Below, piece by piece: positions 53,340-62,289 of a DNA stretch of 64,000 bases. The notes below the pieces were generated by a model. That model did no database searches, was not told where the DNA came from, and saw only the letters and a program-made list of their open reading frames with translations. Source of the stretch: Spirosoma spitsbergense DSM 19989 (GTDB taxonomy: Bacteria > Bacteroidota > Bacteroidia > Cytophagales > Spirosomataceae); contig NZ_KB893411.1 of NCBI RefSeq assembly GCF_000374085.1, positions 1 through 64,000 of the forward strand, given 5' to 3'. The position numbers and the translations under genes are program-made. Each line of letters opens with the position of its first letter. The first letter of the stretch is position 1.

Positions 53340-54556
53340 TAGGGTGTATGGACTGTTGGGGCAGAGTAGGTGGCCTTTTCTCCCGCCCTAAGGATGTGCC
53401 GGGCCAGTTCCTGATTGATAGTGTGCCGTGCGAACTGCCGTTTAAAGTCAACCCTGTCCTGCGTTTGGTAAGGGGTTTCGCGCAGTTGCCTGACCAGGCT
53501 CGCAGCATCAGCAGGATTGAAAACGAGCGTATTAGGTAGATAATCCCGGATGAAGGAAGCCGCATACCCGCAAACCCCGGCCAGAATGGGCTTATCCGTA
53601 GCACCGTATTCAAACAGTTTGGAAGGCAACACGCGCTGGCAGGCATCCCAGTCGTTCAGGTGTACCAGTAGATAATCTGCGTTCTGGTAGGCAGCAATCA
53701 ATGTCTGCCGGTTGCAGGGAGGGCGCAACTCAATATTGATACATTGTTTTTCCAGAAGGGCTGCCTGAAGTTTCTCTCTGGCTCCACCGTCGCCAATCAC
53801 CACAAACCGGAACTGGTTGCCCAGTTGCCGCGCGGCTTCGGGGATGAGTTTGTGCAGCCCTTGCCCTTCACCGATATTGCCCGCGTACAGGATGGTTTTG
53901 TACTGGTGGTTCAGGGGTGGCTGACTGGCTGGAACGGCCAGAAACGGAGCGTCGATACCATTCGTACAATGGCTGTATGTGGCTTGCCGGTACGAGTTAA
54001 AATAAGACTGGAAACCTTCCGAAACCAGATTGATATGCGTGGCATAGTTAAACGTGTAGTGCTCAACAAGTTTCAGCAATGGATTTAAACAGGTGTGAGC
54101 GAGTGGAAAACGGACGACCTCGGCTATCGCTTCCCGAAATAGATCGCGAATATCCAGGAAGAGTGGAATCGTTCGTTTGCGGGCTAGTCTGGCCCCCAGA
54201 AAAGCGGTGAATAAGCGGGAAGAAGACGCAATAACTAAGTCATAATCAGCCTCTTTGGTATACTGGTGAGCGGACCGGAAGTAAGTCAGGAAGGCCATAA
54301 TCTGGCCAATCAATCCACTTTTATGCTTGGGAACGCGGATGCGCTGCACTAAAACCGGACAGCCTTCCGTAGGCCATACGTCTCTGTCAGGTGCGGCTGG
54401 TGAGTAGGATGCGTACCGATTTGGGTGGGTAGTAACCACATGAACTGAATCACGGGACGTCAGTTGGCTGGCCAGTTCACTAACCAGCGTGGTGTTCCGG
54501 AAAGAACCGGGGCACAGGTCAGGCTCAAAATAAAAAGTCAGGTAAAGTATCTTCAT
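53339..54556 (-). CDS. GT4-type glycosyltransferase
   Basis: The 405-aa GT-B-fold protein opens MKILYLTFYFEPDLCPGSFR, a WcaI-like start (YFxPDxxPGSxR). In the C-terminal half it has ILYAGNIGEGQGLHKLIPEA and LPSKLFEYGATDKPILAGVC, the donor-binding E-x7-E-like region. It should add a sugar to the lipid-linked repeat unit at the inner membrane. It overlaps the heparinase-like gene start by four bases upstream and the WecA-like gene by one base downstream, so translation is coupled. Confidence 0.85.
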   Translation of the reverse strand: MKILYLTFYFEPDLCPGSFRNTTLVSELASQLTSRDSVHVVTTHPNRYASYSPAAPDRDVWPTEGCPVLVQRIRVPKHKSGLIGQIMAFLTYFRSAHQYTKEADYDLVIASSSRLFTAFLGARLARKRTIPLFLDIRDLFREAIAEVVRFPLAHTCLNPLLKLVEHYTFNYATHINLVSEGFQSYFNSYRQATYSHCTNGIDAPFLAVPASQPPLNHQYKTILYAGNIGEGQGLHKLIPEAARQLGNQFRFVVIGDGGAREKLQAALLEKQCINIELRPPCNRQTLIAAYQNADYLLVHLNDWDACQRVLPSKLFEYGATDKPILAGVCGYAASFIRDYLPNTLVFNPADAASLVRQLRETPYQTQDRVDFKRQFARHTINQELARHILRAGEKATYSAPTVHTP

Positions 54557-56142
54557 TCGATTAGGGTGAGGATTGTTTCCAGGGAGGTTGTGAAATCAAC
54601 GATAAGACAGTGGCCCGGCAATAACCGGTTGAAACCATTGGCCATCGCATACGTATCGACTTGCCACGAGGGTTTGGTTGCGGAGCGAAATGCTATGTGT
54701 ACGGGTCCTGCCCGTATACCACCGTCCTGCAACTGCCACGGTACAGAAGGATGAAAATAAAATCGGGCGGTGCCCGACTGCCCGGACTCGATTCCGGCTG
54801 GCCAAACCAGCAGTCGATCGGTTATCAGAATCGTACCGGTACCAATCGACCATGTTCGTTCGTGGATAATGCCCCGATGCCGGTAACCGTCATGGCGGGC
54901 CGTCAGCGTAGTAGCCGTGTCAGTCACCAAGTCCACCCGCGCCCGACGACCAACCCGAAAACTTACCCACATTTCGGAGGAGTCTTCGTCCGCTACCGTT
55001 ACGGTATTGTGGGCTTCTGTACTGCGTTCCCAGTCCCGACGGGGGCTGTTTTGATACGTGGAGGTGGAGTTATCCACAAGTACGGGCTGGTTATCCACAT
55101 ATAGCACAGACGAAAGTGTATCCGCGTGGGCGTGACCGGGTTGCTGCGCCGGCCCGATGGCGCCAACGCAGGTAAAAAGCTCAAATCGCCTTTGCCGGAA
55201 CATCCGGAAACCACTATCACTCAGGGGAACAGTGGGTGGAGTAGTTTGAGGTAGTAGATAGCTGGCCTTTTTCCGAAGCTGGGTTGTGCTGGGCGCAATA
55301 CCCGGAGCTGCATCGTTAACCATCGGAACATCGCCGTTCCGGAACGTTATCGCGTCGAGCCAGCCAAGCATCAACACACCTTTTTCTGTCAGCAAGGCAA
55401 TCTGCTCGCCGTTATCATGGCCAGCAGACGACCGCAAAATCAGTAGTGTGTCAAGCAATCGGTCCAGGAGTAGCTGCTGATACATGGGGCTGCGTTCGTA
55501 ATGACCGCCATCGGGTGAAATCTGTTCGTCCAACTCCTGACGCAGCAGTTGGGTTGCTTTCCGGGTCCACGAGCTGTTTCGGAAATACAAGGCTCCTGTA
55601 AGCAAGGCGAAGCCATTTTCGAGCAGGTGATTACCTGACAGATGATACTCCAGGCGGTGACTCAGCAGCCGGACCTGCGCGAACAGGTGCTGGTTGATGA
55701 CCTCGTCCCGAACCTGATGACGGCTCAGGAACTGCACCCAGTTTGTAATACGCAGCGCGGTCGGATACGCTTCCAGTCCATCCCGCATGTCGGCCGATTG
55801 ACGAATAAAGTCGCGTATCAATGCCAGCCCCCGTTCGACCGGCATATCTGGTTGATTCAAAAAATCGAAGTATGTCAGGTTATAGGTCCAGAGTTTTCCA
55901 TGCCGGGCGTAGTTCCAGTCGATGTCTGCTGAGAAAGAAACGGTCAGGTTCAAAAAAGTGAATCGACCCGGTAGCCACGATACCAGCTTGTCGGCATCGG
56001 GTACCGCCAGAAAATACGCTTCCGGCGTTTTGCGAGAGAGGTATAGTGTGGCCGGGCCGCGAAGACGGTGGAGGAGTTGATACGCCAGTTGCCGGCCCGT
56101 TAAATGCCGTACGGTTCGCCAGAGTCGCCCGATGTTTTTCAT
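54553..56142 (-). CDS. Heparinase II/III family polysaccharide lyase-like protein
   Basis: The 529-aa product begins MKNIGRLWRTVRHLTGRQLA with an (alpha/alpha) toroid N-terminal half (LWTYNLTYFDFL, SGNHLLENGFALLTGALYF, SPDGGHYERSPMYQQLLLDR). The C-terminal beta-sandwich of the heparinase II/III family has HAHADTLSSVLYVDNQPVLV. No signal peptide is seen, unlike catabolic lyases. Such genes are frequent in polysaccharide clusters and may trim, edit or otherwise process the polymer. It overlaps both neighbours by four bases. Confidence 0.85.
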   Translation of the reverse strand: MKNIGRLWRTVRHLTGRQLAYQLLHRLRGPATLYLSRKTPEAYFLAVPDADKLVSWLPGRFTFLNLTVSFSADIDWNYARHGKLWTYNLTYFDFLNQPDMPVERGLALIRDFIRQSADMRDGLEAYPTALRITNWVQFLSRHQVRDEVINQHLFAQVRLLSHRLEYHLSGNHLLENGFALLTGALYFRNSSWTRKATQLLRQELDEQISPDGGHYERSPMYQQLLLDRLLDTLLILRSSAGHDNGEQIALLTEKGVLMLGWLDAITFRNGDVPMVNDAAPGIAPSTTQLRKKASYLLPQTTPPTVPLSDSGFRMFRQRRFELFTCVGAIGPAQQPGHAHADTLSSVLYVDNQPVLVDNSTSTYQNSPRRDWERSTEAHNTVTVADEDSSEMWVSFRVGRRARVDLVTDTATTLTARHDGYRHRGIIHERTWSIGTGTILITDRLLVWPAGIESGQSGTARFYFHPSVPWQLQDGGIRAGPVHIAFRSATKPSWQVDTYAMANGFNRLLPGHCLIVDFTTSLETILTLIE

Positions 56143-58307
56143 ACAATATTCGGGGTCAGTAAATCCGTCTGGTTCATGCCGATACGAGCCACATCAACCC
56201 AGCGATTCTCGCGCAGACTTTGCAGCGCAGCCAGTGTGGTTTGGGTCGTGTTGATCAACTCAGCGAAAGGAATCAGCGCATCGCCACCCGTCCTAAGTTG
56301 GGTAAGCAACTGATTCGTCTGTTCGGCGTGGCCTTTATTCTGCCTGCCCAACAGTCCCGAAAAACGCCCGAATCCGTAGGTTGTCAGGCGAAGGAAGTTG
56401 TTCAGCACCAGTGTCCGTTCCAGTGAATAGACTTCGATTCGTTCTTTCGGATAAGTTTTGCTGCCATTACTGAAATAATTGATAACCCCCGTCGAGCCGT
56501 TTTCGTAGCGGAGTAGCAGGGAGACCGAATCGCTGGTTTCGGTGGGTAGCGGACCCATAGCGTTCATACACACGCTCCTTACAAGACTCCCGGTCAGGAA
56601 CGTGATAAAATCCACGAAATGACCGGCTTCGCCCAGCATACGTCCGCCCCCGATGGTTCGATCATGTACCCATGAATCGACCGGAATGAATCCTGCATTG
56701 ACGGTGACGACTACGTTCATGGGTAAACCAAGTGGTCCCAGCAACGCCTTCATTTTTCGGGCAAAGGGCGAAAAACGCCGGTTGAAACCAACCACCACCA
56801 GCTTGCCGGACTGCTGCTGTGCGCTGATGATACCCTCCAGCTCGTGCGTATGGATGGCCAGGGGTTTCTCGACAAATACGTGTTTCCCCGCCCGCAAGGC
56901 TTCGACCGTTAAACGGGCGTGGCTATCGTGCCGGGTAGTGATGATGCACAGGTCAATGTCGGGGTCGTCCAGTATGTGCCGGTAATCCGTGGTGCTTTGG
57001 GCGATAGCGTATTTTTTAGCGAGCAGGGTGGCATTGAGCCCTCCGGTACTGGCAATTGTCTTGATGTTATCCCCGGCCGATTTCAGGGCCGGGAGAAGAA
57101 CTGCCCCCGTAAAATTACCCGCCCCAATAAGGCCAATCGTTACCTTCGTTGGTTCATAGCGATACTCGGTCAGCTGGCGCAACGGGCTACGGTTAACCGT
57201 GTCGGGGTAAATGAGCAGCGCGCCAATCCGGTGGGTTGCTGCTAGGTCGCCGTAAATTTGATTGTATTCTGCCAGGGGCACCCGGTCTGTAACGAGTGGT
57301 TTAACGACCAGCTTGCCAGCGGCCAGAAAGTCCAGAATCGTCTGAAAATTCCGGTTCTCCGTCCACCGCACGTATGCCAGCGGGTAGTCGTGACCCTGCT
57401 GTTCGTAAGTATCATCATAGCGGCCCGGCCCGTACGAATTGGCTACCATGAAGCTAATTTCATTTCGCTGGAAATCCGCCCGGTTTAAATCCAGCCCTAC
57501 GGCACCGATCAGCACGATGCGCCCCCGCGAACGATTCATCCGGGCTGCCTGTGCAATAAGTGTATTTGATTGCGTTGCCGCTGTAATAAGTACCCCATCC
57601 GCTCCGCCATTCTGACGGGTAAGGGCCAATACCGTTTTTACTGAATCCGTGTTCGGGCCAGTGCGAATGACGGTGATGCCCAGTTTTTCGGCCAGCTGAT
57701 ATTTGATTTCATCCGGTTCGATGCCAATAACCTGGCAGCCGTTGATTAGCAACAGTTGAGCCGCCAGCAACCCGATTAGACCAAGACCGATAACGACGAA
57801 TGTTTCATTAAGCGTTGGATTCAGCAAGCGAACACCGTGCAGCCCGATGGAACCGACTACGGTGAATACTGCATCCTCATCACTGACCGTATCGGGCACC
57901 GGTGCCACCAGGTTACGGGGTACGCAAACTACTTCGGCGTGGGGACCATTCGATACCACCCGGTCTCCCAGACGGAGGTCGGTAATGCCTTCGCCCAGGG
58001 CCAGTACCGTACCCATCTGGCAGTAACCCAGCGGCAGGGGCTGGTCGAGTTTGCGGGATACGGCTTTCAGTGTGGGCACTAGCCCGTCCGTTCGGATTTT
58101 GGCCAGTACCTGTTTTACTTTATCGGGTTGCTGGCGGACTTTCTCCAGTAAACCAGCGCGGCCAAAATCAACTAGCATCCGTTCTGTCCCGAGCGATACC
58201 AGCGAACAGCGGGTCTGAATCAGAACCTGCCCCCGACCAACTAAGGGAGCGGGTACTTCTTCGAGTAGTGTCTCGCCTGTTTTCAGCTGCTGGATAAGTT
58301 GTTTCAT
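56139..58307 (-). CDS. Bi-domain Zn-type dehydrogenase plus Gfo/Idh/MocA oxidoreductase
   Basis: From the ATG at 58305-58307 the product is 722 aa. The first 360 residues are a medium-chain dehydrogenase (VLIQTRCSLVSLGTERMLVD, then GLGLIGLLAAQLLLINGC). The remainder is a Gfo/Idh/MocA oxidoreductase (VTIGLIGAGNFTGAVLLPAL, HVFVEKPLAIH with the catalytic-type EKP, and GEAGHFVDFITFL). Fusions of this type recur in polysaccharide clusters beside heparinase-like genes and probably oxidise or epimerise a sugar nucleotide. Substrate is unknown. The gene overlaps its neighbours by four bases each; no frameshift separates the domains. Confidence 0.88.
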   Translation of the reverse strand: MKQLIQQLKTGETLLEEVPAPLVGRGQVLIQTRCSLVSLGTERMLVDFGRAGLLEKVRQQPDKVKQVLAKIRTDGLVPTLKAVSRKLDQPLPLGYCQMGTVLALGEGITDLRLGDRVVSNGPHAEVVCVPRNLVAPVPDTVSDEDAVFTVVGSIGLHGVRLLNPTLNETFVVIGLGLIGLLAAQLLLINGCQVIGIEPDEIKYQLAEKLGITVIRTGPNTDSVKTVLALTRQNGGADGVLITAATQSNTLIAQAARMNRSRGRIVLIGAVGLDLNRADFQRNEISFMVANSYGPGRYDDTYEQQGHDYPLAYVRWTENRNFQTILDFLAAGKLVVKPLVTDRVPLAEYNQIYGDLAATHRIGALLIYPDTVNRSPLRQLTEYRYEPTKVTIGLIGAGNFTGAVLLPALKSAGDNIKTIASTGGLNATLLAKKYAIAQSTTDYRHILDDPDIDLCIITTRHDSHARLTVEALRAGKHVFVEKPLAIHTHELEGIISAQQQSGKLVVVGFNRRFSPFARKMKALLGPLGLPMNVVVTVNAGFIPVDSWVHDRTIGGGRMLGEAGHFVDFITFLTGSLVRSVCMNAMGPLPTETSDSVSLLLRYENGSTGVINYFSNGSKTYPKERIEVYSLERTLVLNNFLRLTTYGFGRFSGLLGRQNKGHAEQTNQLLTQLRTGGDALIPFAELINTTQTTLAALQSLRENRWVDVARIGMNQTDLLTPNIV

Positions 58308-59398
58308 GAAAACTGACTGATTATGTGTGCGATGCGTTCGGCAGTTTTTCCATCCCAAAGCGGTGGTGTCTTGCCTGTATTAGTCCGACCCGCCAGAATT
58401 TCCGCTGCCATTTGCCCGGCTGTATCGGGACTTAAATCCGCTACTAACTGGTTGGTGCCGCAGTCAATCGTAATGGGCCGTTCGGTGGAGGGGCGAAAGG
58501 TCAGGCAGGGGACACGCAGGTAGGTCGTTTCTTCCTGAACCCCACCCGAATCCGTGATAACCAGAGCCGCGTTTTCCATCAGGTTGATAAATTCCAGATA
58601 ACCCAGCGGTTCCAACAGGTGTACATTCAGACGGGTTGCCAGCGCGCCGAAAAGGCCGAACTGAATCAGGTTCGCGCGGGTGCGTGGATGAACGGGAAAG
58701 ACGACCGGCCGGAGAGCCGCCATATTCTTTACCACCTGTAGCAGTCGGCTTAATCCGGCTTCGGTGTCTACGTTGAACGGGCGGTGCATCGTCAGGAGGA
58801 CGTACTCTTTTGCGGTCAGACCCAATGCCTCAACGGTATTCAGTGCACTGGCTTTAGCCCGATACTGCACCAGCGAATCGATCATGACGTTGCCCACAAG
58901 CTTGATTTTGTCGGCGGCTACCCCTTCCCGCCGTAGGTTATCGCAGCCAGCCTTTTCCGTCACGAACAGCAGGTCGGCCAGCGCATCAGTCACGATCCGG
59001 TTCCGTTCTTCGGGCATCTGCCGGTCGCCCGAACGGAGACCGGCTTCTACGTGCGCTACCCGAACACCGTGTTGGGAAGCGGCCAGCGCACAGGCCTGTG
59101 TACTCGTCACATCCCCAACTACCACCACCCAGTCGGGCTGTTCCCGCTGGAGAACCGGCTCGAATTTCTCAAGTATATCGGCCGTTTGCCGGGTTGCAGA
59201 ACCGGATTGTATGTTCAGATAATGATCGGGCTGGGGCAGGTGAAACTGGTCGAAGAATACGTCGCTCATCACTGCGTCGTGATGCTGACCGGTATGAATA
59301 ATTTTTGACTCGATGGACGGGTACGCCAGAAAAGCCCGGTGCAAGGGCGCTACTTTCACAAAATTGGGCCGCACACCAACGATGCTGAGAATTTTCAT
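58304..59398 (-). CDS. wecB: UDP-N-acetylglucosamine 2-epimerase (non-hydrolysing)
   Basis: The 364-aa product starts MKILSIVGVRPNFVKVAPLH and has HTGQHHDAVMSDVFF, HVEAGLRSGDRQMPEERNR and ITDSGGVQEETTYL, the full set of family motifs. It interconverts UDP-GlcNAc and UDP-ManNAc, giving the cluster an N-acetylmannosamine-type precursor that the neighbouring dehydrogenase fusion might further oxidise. It overlaps the fusion gene by four bases and directly adjoins the methyltransferase stop. Confidence 0.93.
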   Translation of the reverse strand: MKILSIVGVRPNFVKVAPLHRAFLAYPSIESKIIHTGQHHDAVMSDVFFDQFHLPQPDHYLNIQSGSATRQTADILEKFEPVLQREQPDWVVVVGDVTSTQACALAASQHGVRVAHVEAGLRSGDRQMPEERNRIVTDALADLLFVTEKAGCDNLRREGVAADKIKLVGNVMIDSLVQYRAKASALNTVEALGLTAKEYVLLTMHRPFNVDTEAGLSRLLQVVKNMAALRPVVFPVHPRTRANLIQFGLFGALATRLNVHLLEPLGYLEFINLMENAALVITDSGGVQEETTYLRVPCLTFRPSTERPITIDCGTNQLVADLSPDTAGQMAAEILAGRTNTGKTPPLWDGKTAERIAHIISQFS

Positions 59399-60097
59399 TT
59401 AGTCAAGGGCTGGTGTTTTTCTGAAAACTCCCACGAGCAAATTGTTGACGTACTGTGCTGCCAGAAATGGCTTTAGCACCCGCGAAATCGGATCCTGCCC
59501 CGAGAAGTAACCCGTTTCGACCGGGGTGAATCCTGATTCGGTTAGCTGCCGGTTAAAGGTTGTTTCGGTCGCCGTGTTACGGATATAGCGGTAGTAAACC
59601 GGTCGGGCCAGCAACCGAAATAACTGTCGTTCCACTTTTCGGTACAGACTCCGTCTGTTTGGTATGGATACGAGCAACAGCCCGTTTGGTTTCAGTAGTA
59701 GCCTCGCCTGTTCCAGCATACCGGTCATGTCGTTCAGGTACTCAAGAATGCTCGACATGATTACCACGTCCTGCGCCGGGAAATGCGTTAGTGTTTTCAG
59801 GGGCAGGTTGCCCACCGCAAACCGCGCCATTGTGGAGGTTCGCTTTTGCTTACACAGGGCAATCATAGCCTCCGACCCGTCGATACCCGTCACTATGCAG
59901 CCTTTTTTGGCGAGGTAATTACTGAAAATGCCCGACCCACACCCCAGATCAATCACCTGATCGGTGGCGGTAATATACCGTTCGAATAGCGCCGTCCAAA
60001 TGTGAAATCGTTCCTGAAAAGCCTTCGATAGTTCGTACCGGCTGTCGAATTCGATTGCCCTGTCATTATGAAAGTCGATGGCGTTTTTACTGTCCAT
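59399..60097 (-). CDS. Class I SAM-dependent methyltransferase
   Basis: The 232-aa product has VIDLGCGSGIFSNYLAKKGC (motif I), then VTGIDGSEAMIALC, and DVVIMSSILEYLNDMTGMLE (motif for the acidic and acceptor regions). This is the Methyltransf_11/25 type that methylates small molecules or sugars. In this cluster it likely methylates a sugar residue of the polymer or a lipid-linked intermediate. It ends adjacent to the 2-epimerase start and overlaps the next upstream gene by one base. Confidence 0.85.
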   Translation of the reverse strand: MDSKNAIDFHNDRAIEFDSRYELSKAFQERFHIWTALFERYITATDQVIDLGCGSGIFSNYLAKKGCIVTGIDGSEAMIALCKQKRTSTMARFAVGNLPLKTLTHFPAQDVVIMSSILEYLNDMTGMLEQARLLLKPNGLLLVSIPNRRSLYRKVERQLFRLLARPVYYRYIRNTATETTFNRQLTESGFTPVETGYFSGQDPISRVLKPFLAAQYVNNLLVGVFRKTPALD

Positions 60098-61266
60098 TAT
60101 GCAACTGTGGCTACGTCTTTTGTGTGGTTAGTACGCTGTACTGTCTCCTGATATACCTGTTCCCATTCGGCTATCTGTTCATGCACATCGAACTGCCGGT
60201 GAGCCAGCTTATAGGCCCGCTGCCTGTATTGCTGATACGCATCAGGCGGCATCAGGATGAATGTCTCAATTGCTTTCCGAAGCGATTCGGGATCATTGGA
60301 TACCCAACTGCCCGCTCGCTCGGTTTCGAGTTGTTGCCAGGGTGTATGCGTTGATGCGATAACCGGGGTTCCCTGCGCCAGTGATTCGACGACGACATTC
60401 CCGAAACTCTCCGCGTGGGAGGGTAGGACCGTCAACCGGGCGTTGGCATAGAGGGTTTCTTTCCACGGCCCCCGCACCAATCCCACAAACGTTACCTTCT
60501 CCGAAAGGCTCAGCTGTTTAACCAACTCAGTAAGCATACTACCGTAGGCATTATCCGTTTGCGGCCCGGCAATGACTAACGAATAGTTACTGGCACGGAA
60601 TGCCTCCGATGCACTCAGGGCACGAATCAGGTTGTCGATACCCTTGATGGGATGCAGCCGACCGATGAATAGTAGATAGGGCGGGGTTAAACGAATCGTC
60701 TCATCGGGTTGGACGAGTGGCGGTAATTCCATACGATTCTGGATTTCGGTTACAGAAGTGGCCTTCCCGAAGCAATATCGGATATGAGCGGCCTCCGCCT
60801 TACTGGCTGCCTGAAAATGAACAGATGAGGTGAGCATTCGTTTGACCAATCTCAGTATAAATCGCTTGAGCCGTGGGCGGATAGCCAGGGCTACCGGATT
60901 CAGTTCGCCGTGGGGCGACCAGATAACGGGCTTCCCCGCCCACTGACTCAGGAGCACCCAGATGAGGGATGCCGGATAAAACAGGCTGTTTACGTGAACC
61001 ACATCAACGCTGGGAATTGCCTGCCAGCCTTCCCAGATGTGGCGGAGGGGCAGGTAGAAATGCGGATTATGGGTGTACATCACCCGCCCGCAATCCATCG
61101 TTACCCACTGATTGAGCGGAACTGATGGCGGCAAATCCTGCGACGTAGCAATGACTGTTACGTCATGACCGGCCCGCGTCAGTGCTTTTGCCAGCCAGTA
61201 AATGGTGTTGCTGGGGCCACCCATCTGAGTGGGGTAGAAACAGTCGGCAGATAGCAGTATCTTCAT
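60097..61266 (-). CDS. GT4 glycosyltransferase
   Basis: The 389-aa GT-B protein starts MKILLSADCFYPTQMGGPSN with the acceptor-side GGPxN motif. The C-terminal half has LLFIGRLHPIKGIDNLIRAL and SHAESFGNVVVESLAQGTPV (ESFGNxxxE, donor phosphate binding). It adds one sugar to the lipid-linked repeat unit. It overlaps the upstream GT4 gene by four bases and the methyltransferase gene by one base. Confidence 0.9.
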   Translation of the reverse strand: MKILLSADCFYPTQMGGPSNTIYWLAKALTRAGHDVTVIATSQDLPPSVPLNQWVTMDCGRVMYTHNPHFYLPLRHIWEGWQAIPSVDVVHVNSLFYPASLIWVLLSQWAGKPVIWSPHGELNPVALAIRPRLKRFILRLVKRMLTSSVHFQAASKAEAAHIRYCFGKATSVTEIQNRMELPPLVQPDETIRLTPPYLLFIGRLHPIKGIDNLIRALSASEAFRASNYSLVIAGPQTDNAYGSMLTELVKQLSLSEKVTFVGLVRGPWKETLYANARLTVLPSHAESFGNVVVESLAQGTPVIASTHTPWQQLETERAGSWVSNDPESLRKAIETFILMPPDAYQQYRQRAYKLAHRQFDVHEQIAEWEQVYQETVQRTNHTKDVATVA

Positions 61267-62285
61267 CGGGCTGGTTGTGGTGTGGGTTGAATAAAAATCA
61301 TCTTTTGGTAGCGTTTCCGGTAGTGGAGAGCGGTTGCCGCTGCGGTGTAGTGCTGCGCGTTGAGCAGCCCAGCCTTCACCAGCTTTTGCCGATAAGCCGT
61401 ATCGGTTATCAGGCGCAAAACTCCCTGCCTGATTGCCGCAACATCCAGCGGATTGACAAAATAGGCCGAATCGGGAGCCAGGTCGTACATAGGCGAGTCA
61501 ATGGACGTAATCACCACGCGACCAACGGCATTCGCTTCCAGCACCGGCATGCCGAAGCCTTCGTAGGTCGATACAAACGTGACGATATCGCAGTCTGCGT
61601 AAAGCTGGATAACTTCCGCCCGACTCAGGTTTTCATACTGCCGGTAGTCGATTAACCGCTGTTGCAACGCCTGTCGGATTGGATCGGATACCGGACCTAC
61701 GAGTAGCAGGGTGCAGTGAATGCCTTCGAGGGCGGTAATCAGCCGGAAAAGGTTTTTATTGGGCGCTGTTCCCACCTGTAATAAAACCGGATGGCTGGGT
61801 TGAAATGAACCTGGCTGGTGCCTGAAAGCGGGGTCGTAGCCATTGGAAACAACGACGACCTTCTGGGCAACATTGCCTGTATATCGAATCAACTCCTGTC
61901 GGGTTTTGTCCGAAACGGCAGTTACGACGCTGGCCCGGCGAATGGGCAGGTAATACCAGAACAACCAGAACAAGGCGTACCGAACGGGTCGATGTTGATT
62001 CTTGACCAGCGTACTGCAATCGTGAATCGTGAGCACCGTGCGCGACCCCGGCAGGGCCAGTGCGGTGTAATGAACATCGCCCGTAATGTGGAAAATATCG
62101 CTTTTGAGGGTTCGTACAAAACGAAGGTTCTGCCAGACACTACGCCAACCCCGGCTGATATGCGGCAGATATACCCGCTTGGTACGGATACCCGGTTGCT
62201 GGTCAACTTCCCGCTGAATACTCCCGAACAGTGCCTCGATGCTGTGGCCGGTGCCGGGACTACGAACCAGATACGTGATGGTCAT
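61263..62285 (-). CDS. GT4 glycosyltransferase
   Basis: The 340-aa GT-B protein starts MTITYLVRSPGTGHSIEALF. It has TAVSDKTRQELIRYTG for acceptor side, VLLQVGTAPNKNLFRLITAL, and FVSTYEGFGMPVLEANAVGR, the GFGxPxLEA donor motif typical of mannosyl- or rhamnosyltransferases. Sugar specificity is not readable. It overlaps the next GT4 gene by four bases and lies four bases after the polymerase gene, so all are one transcript. Confidence 0.88.
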   Translation of the reverse strand: MTITYLVRSPGTGHSIEALFGSIQREVDQQPGIRTKRVYLPHISRGWRSVWQNLRFVRTLKSDIFHITGDVHYTALALPGSRTVLTIHDCSTLVKNQHRPVRYALFWLFWYYLPIRRASVVTAVSDKTRQELIRYTGNVAQKVVVVSNGYDPAFRHQPGSFQPSHPVLLQVGTAPNKNLFRLITALEGIHCTLLLVGPVSDPIRQALQQRLIDYRQYENLSRAEVIQLYADCDIVTFVSTYEGFGMPVLEANAVGRVVITSIDSPMYDLAPDSAYFVNPLDVAAIRQGVLRLITDTAYRQKLVKAGLLNAQHYTAAATALHYRKRYQKMIFIQPTPQPAR

Positions 62286-62289
62286 GGGC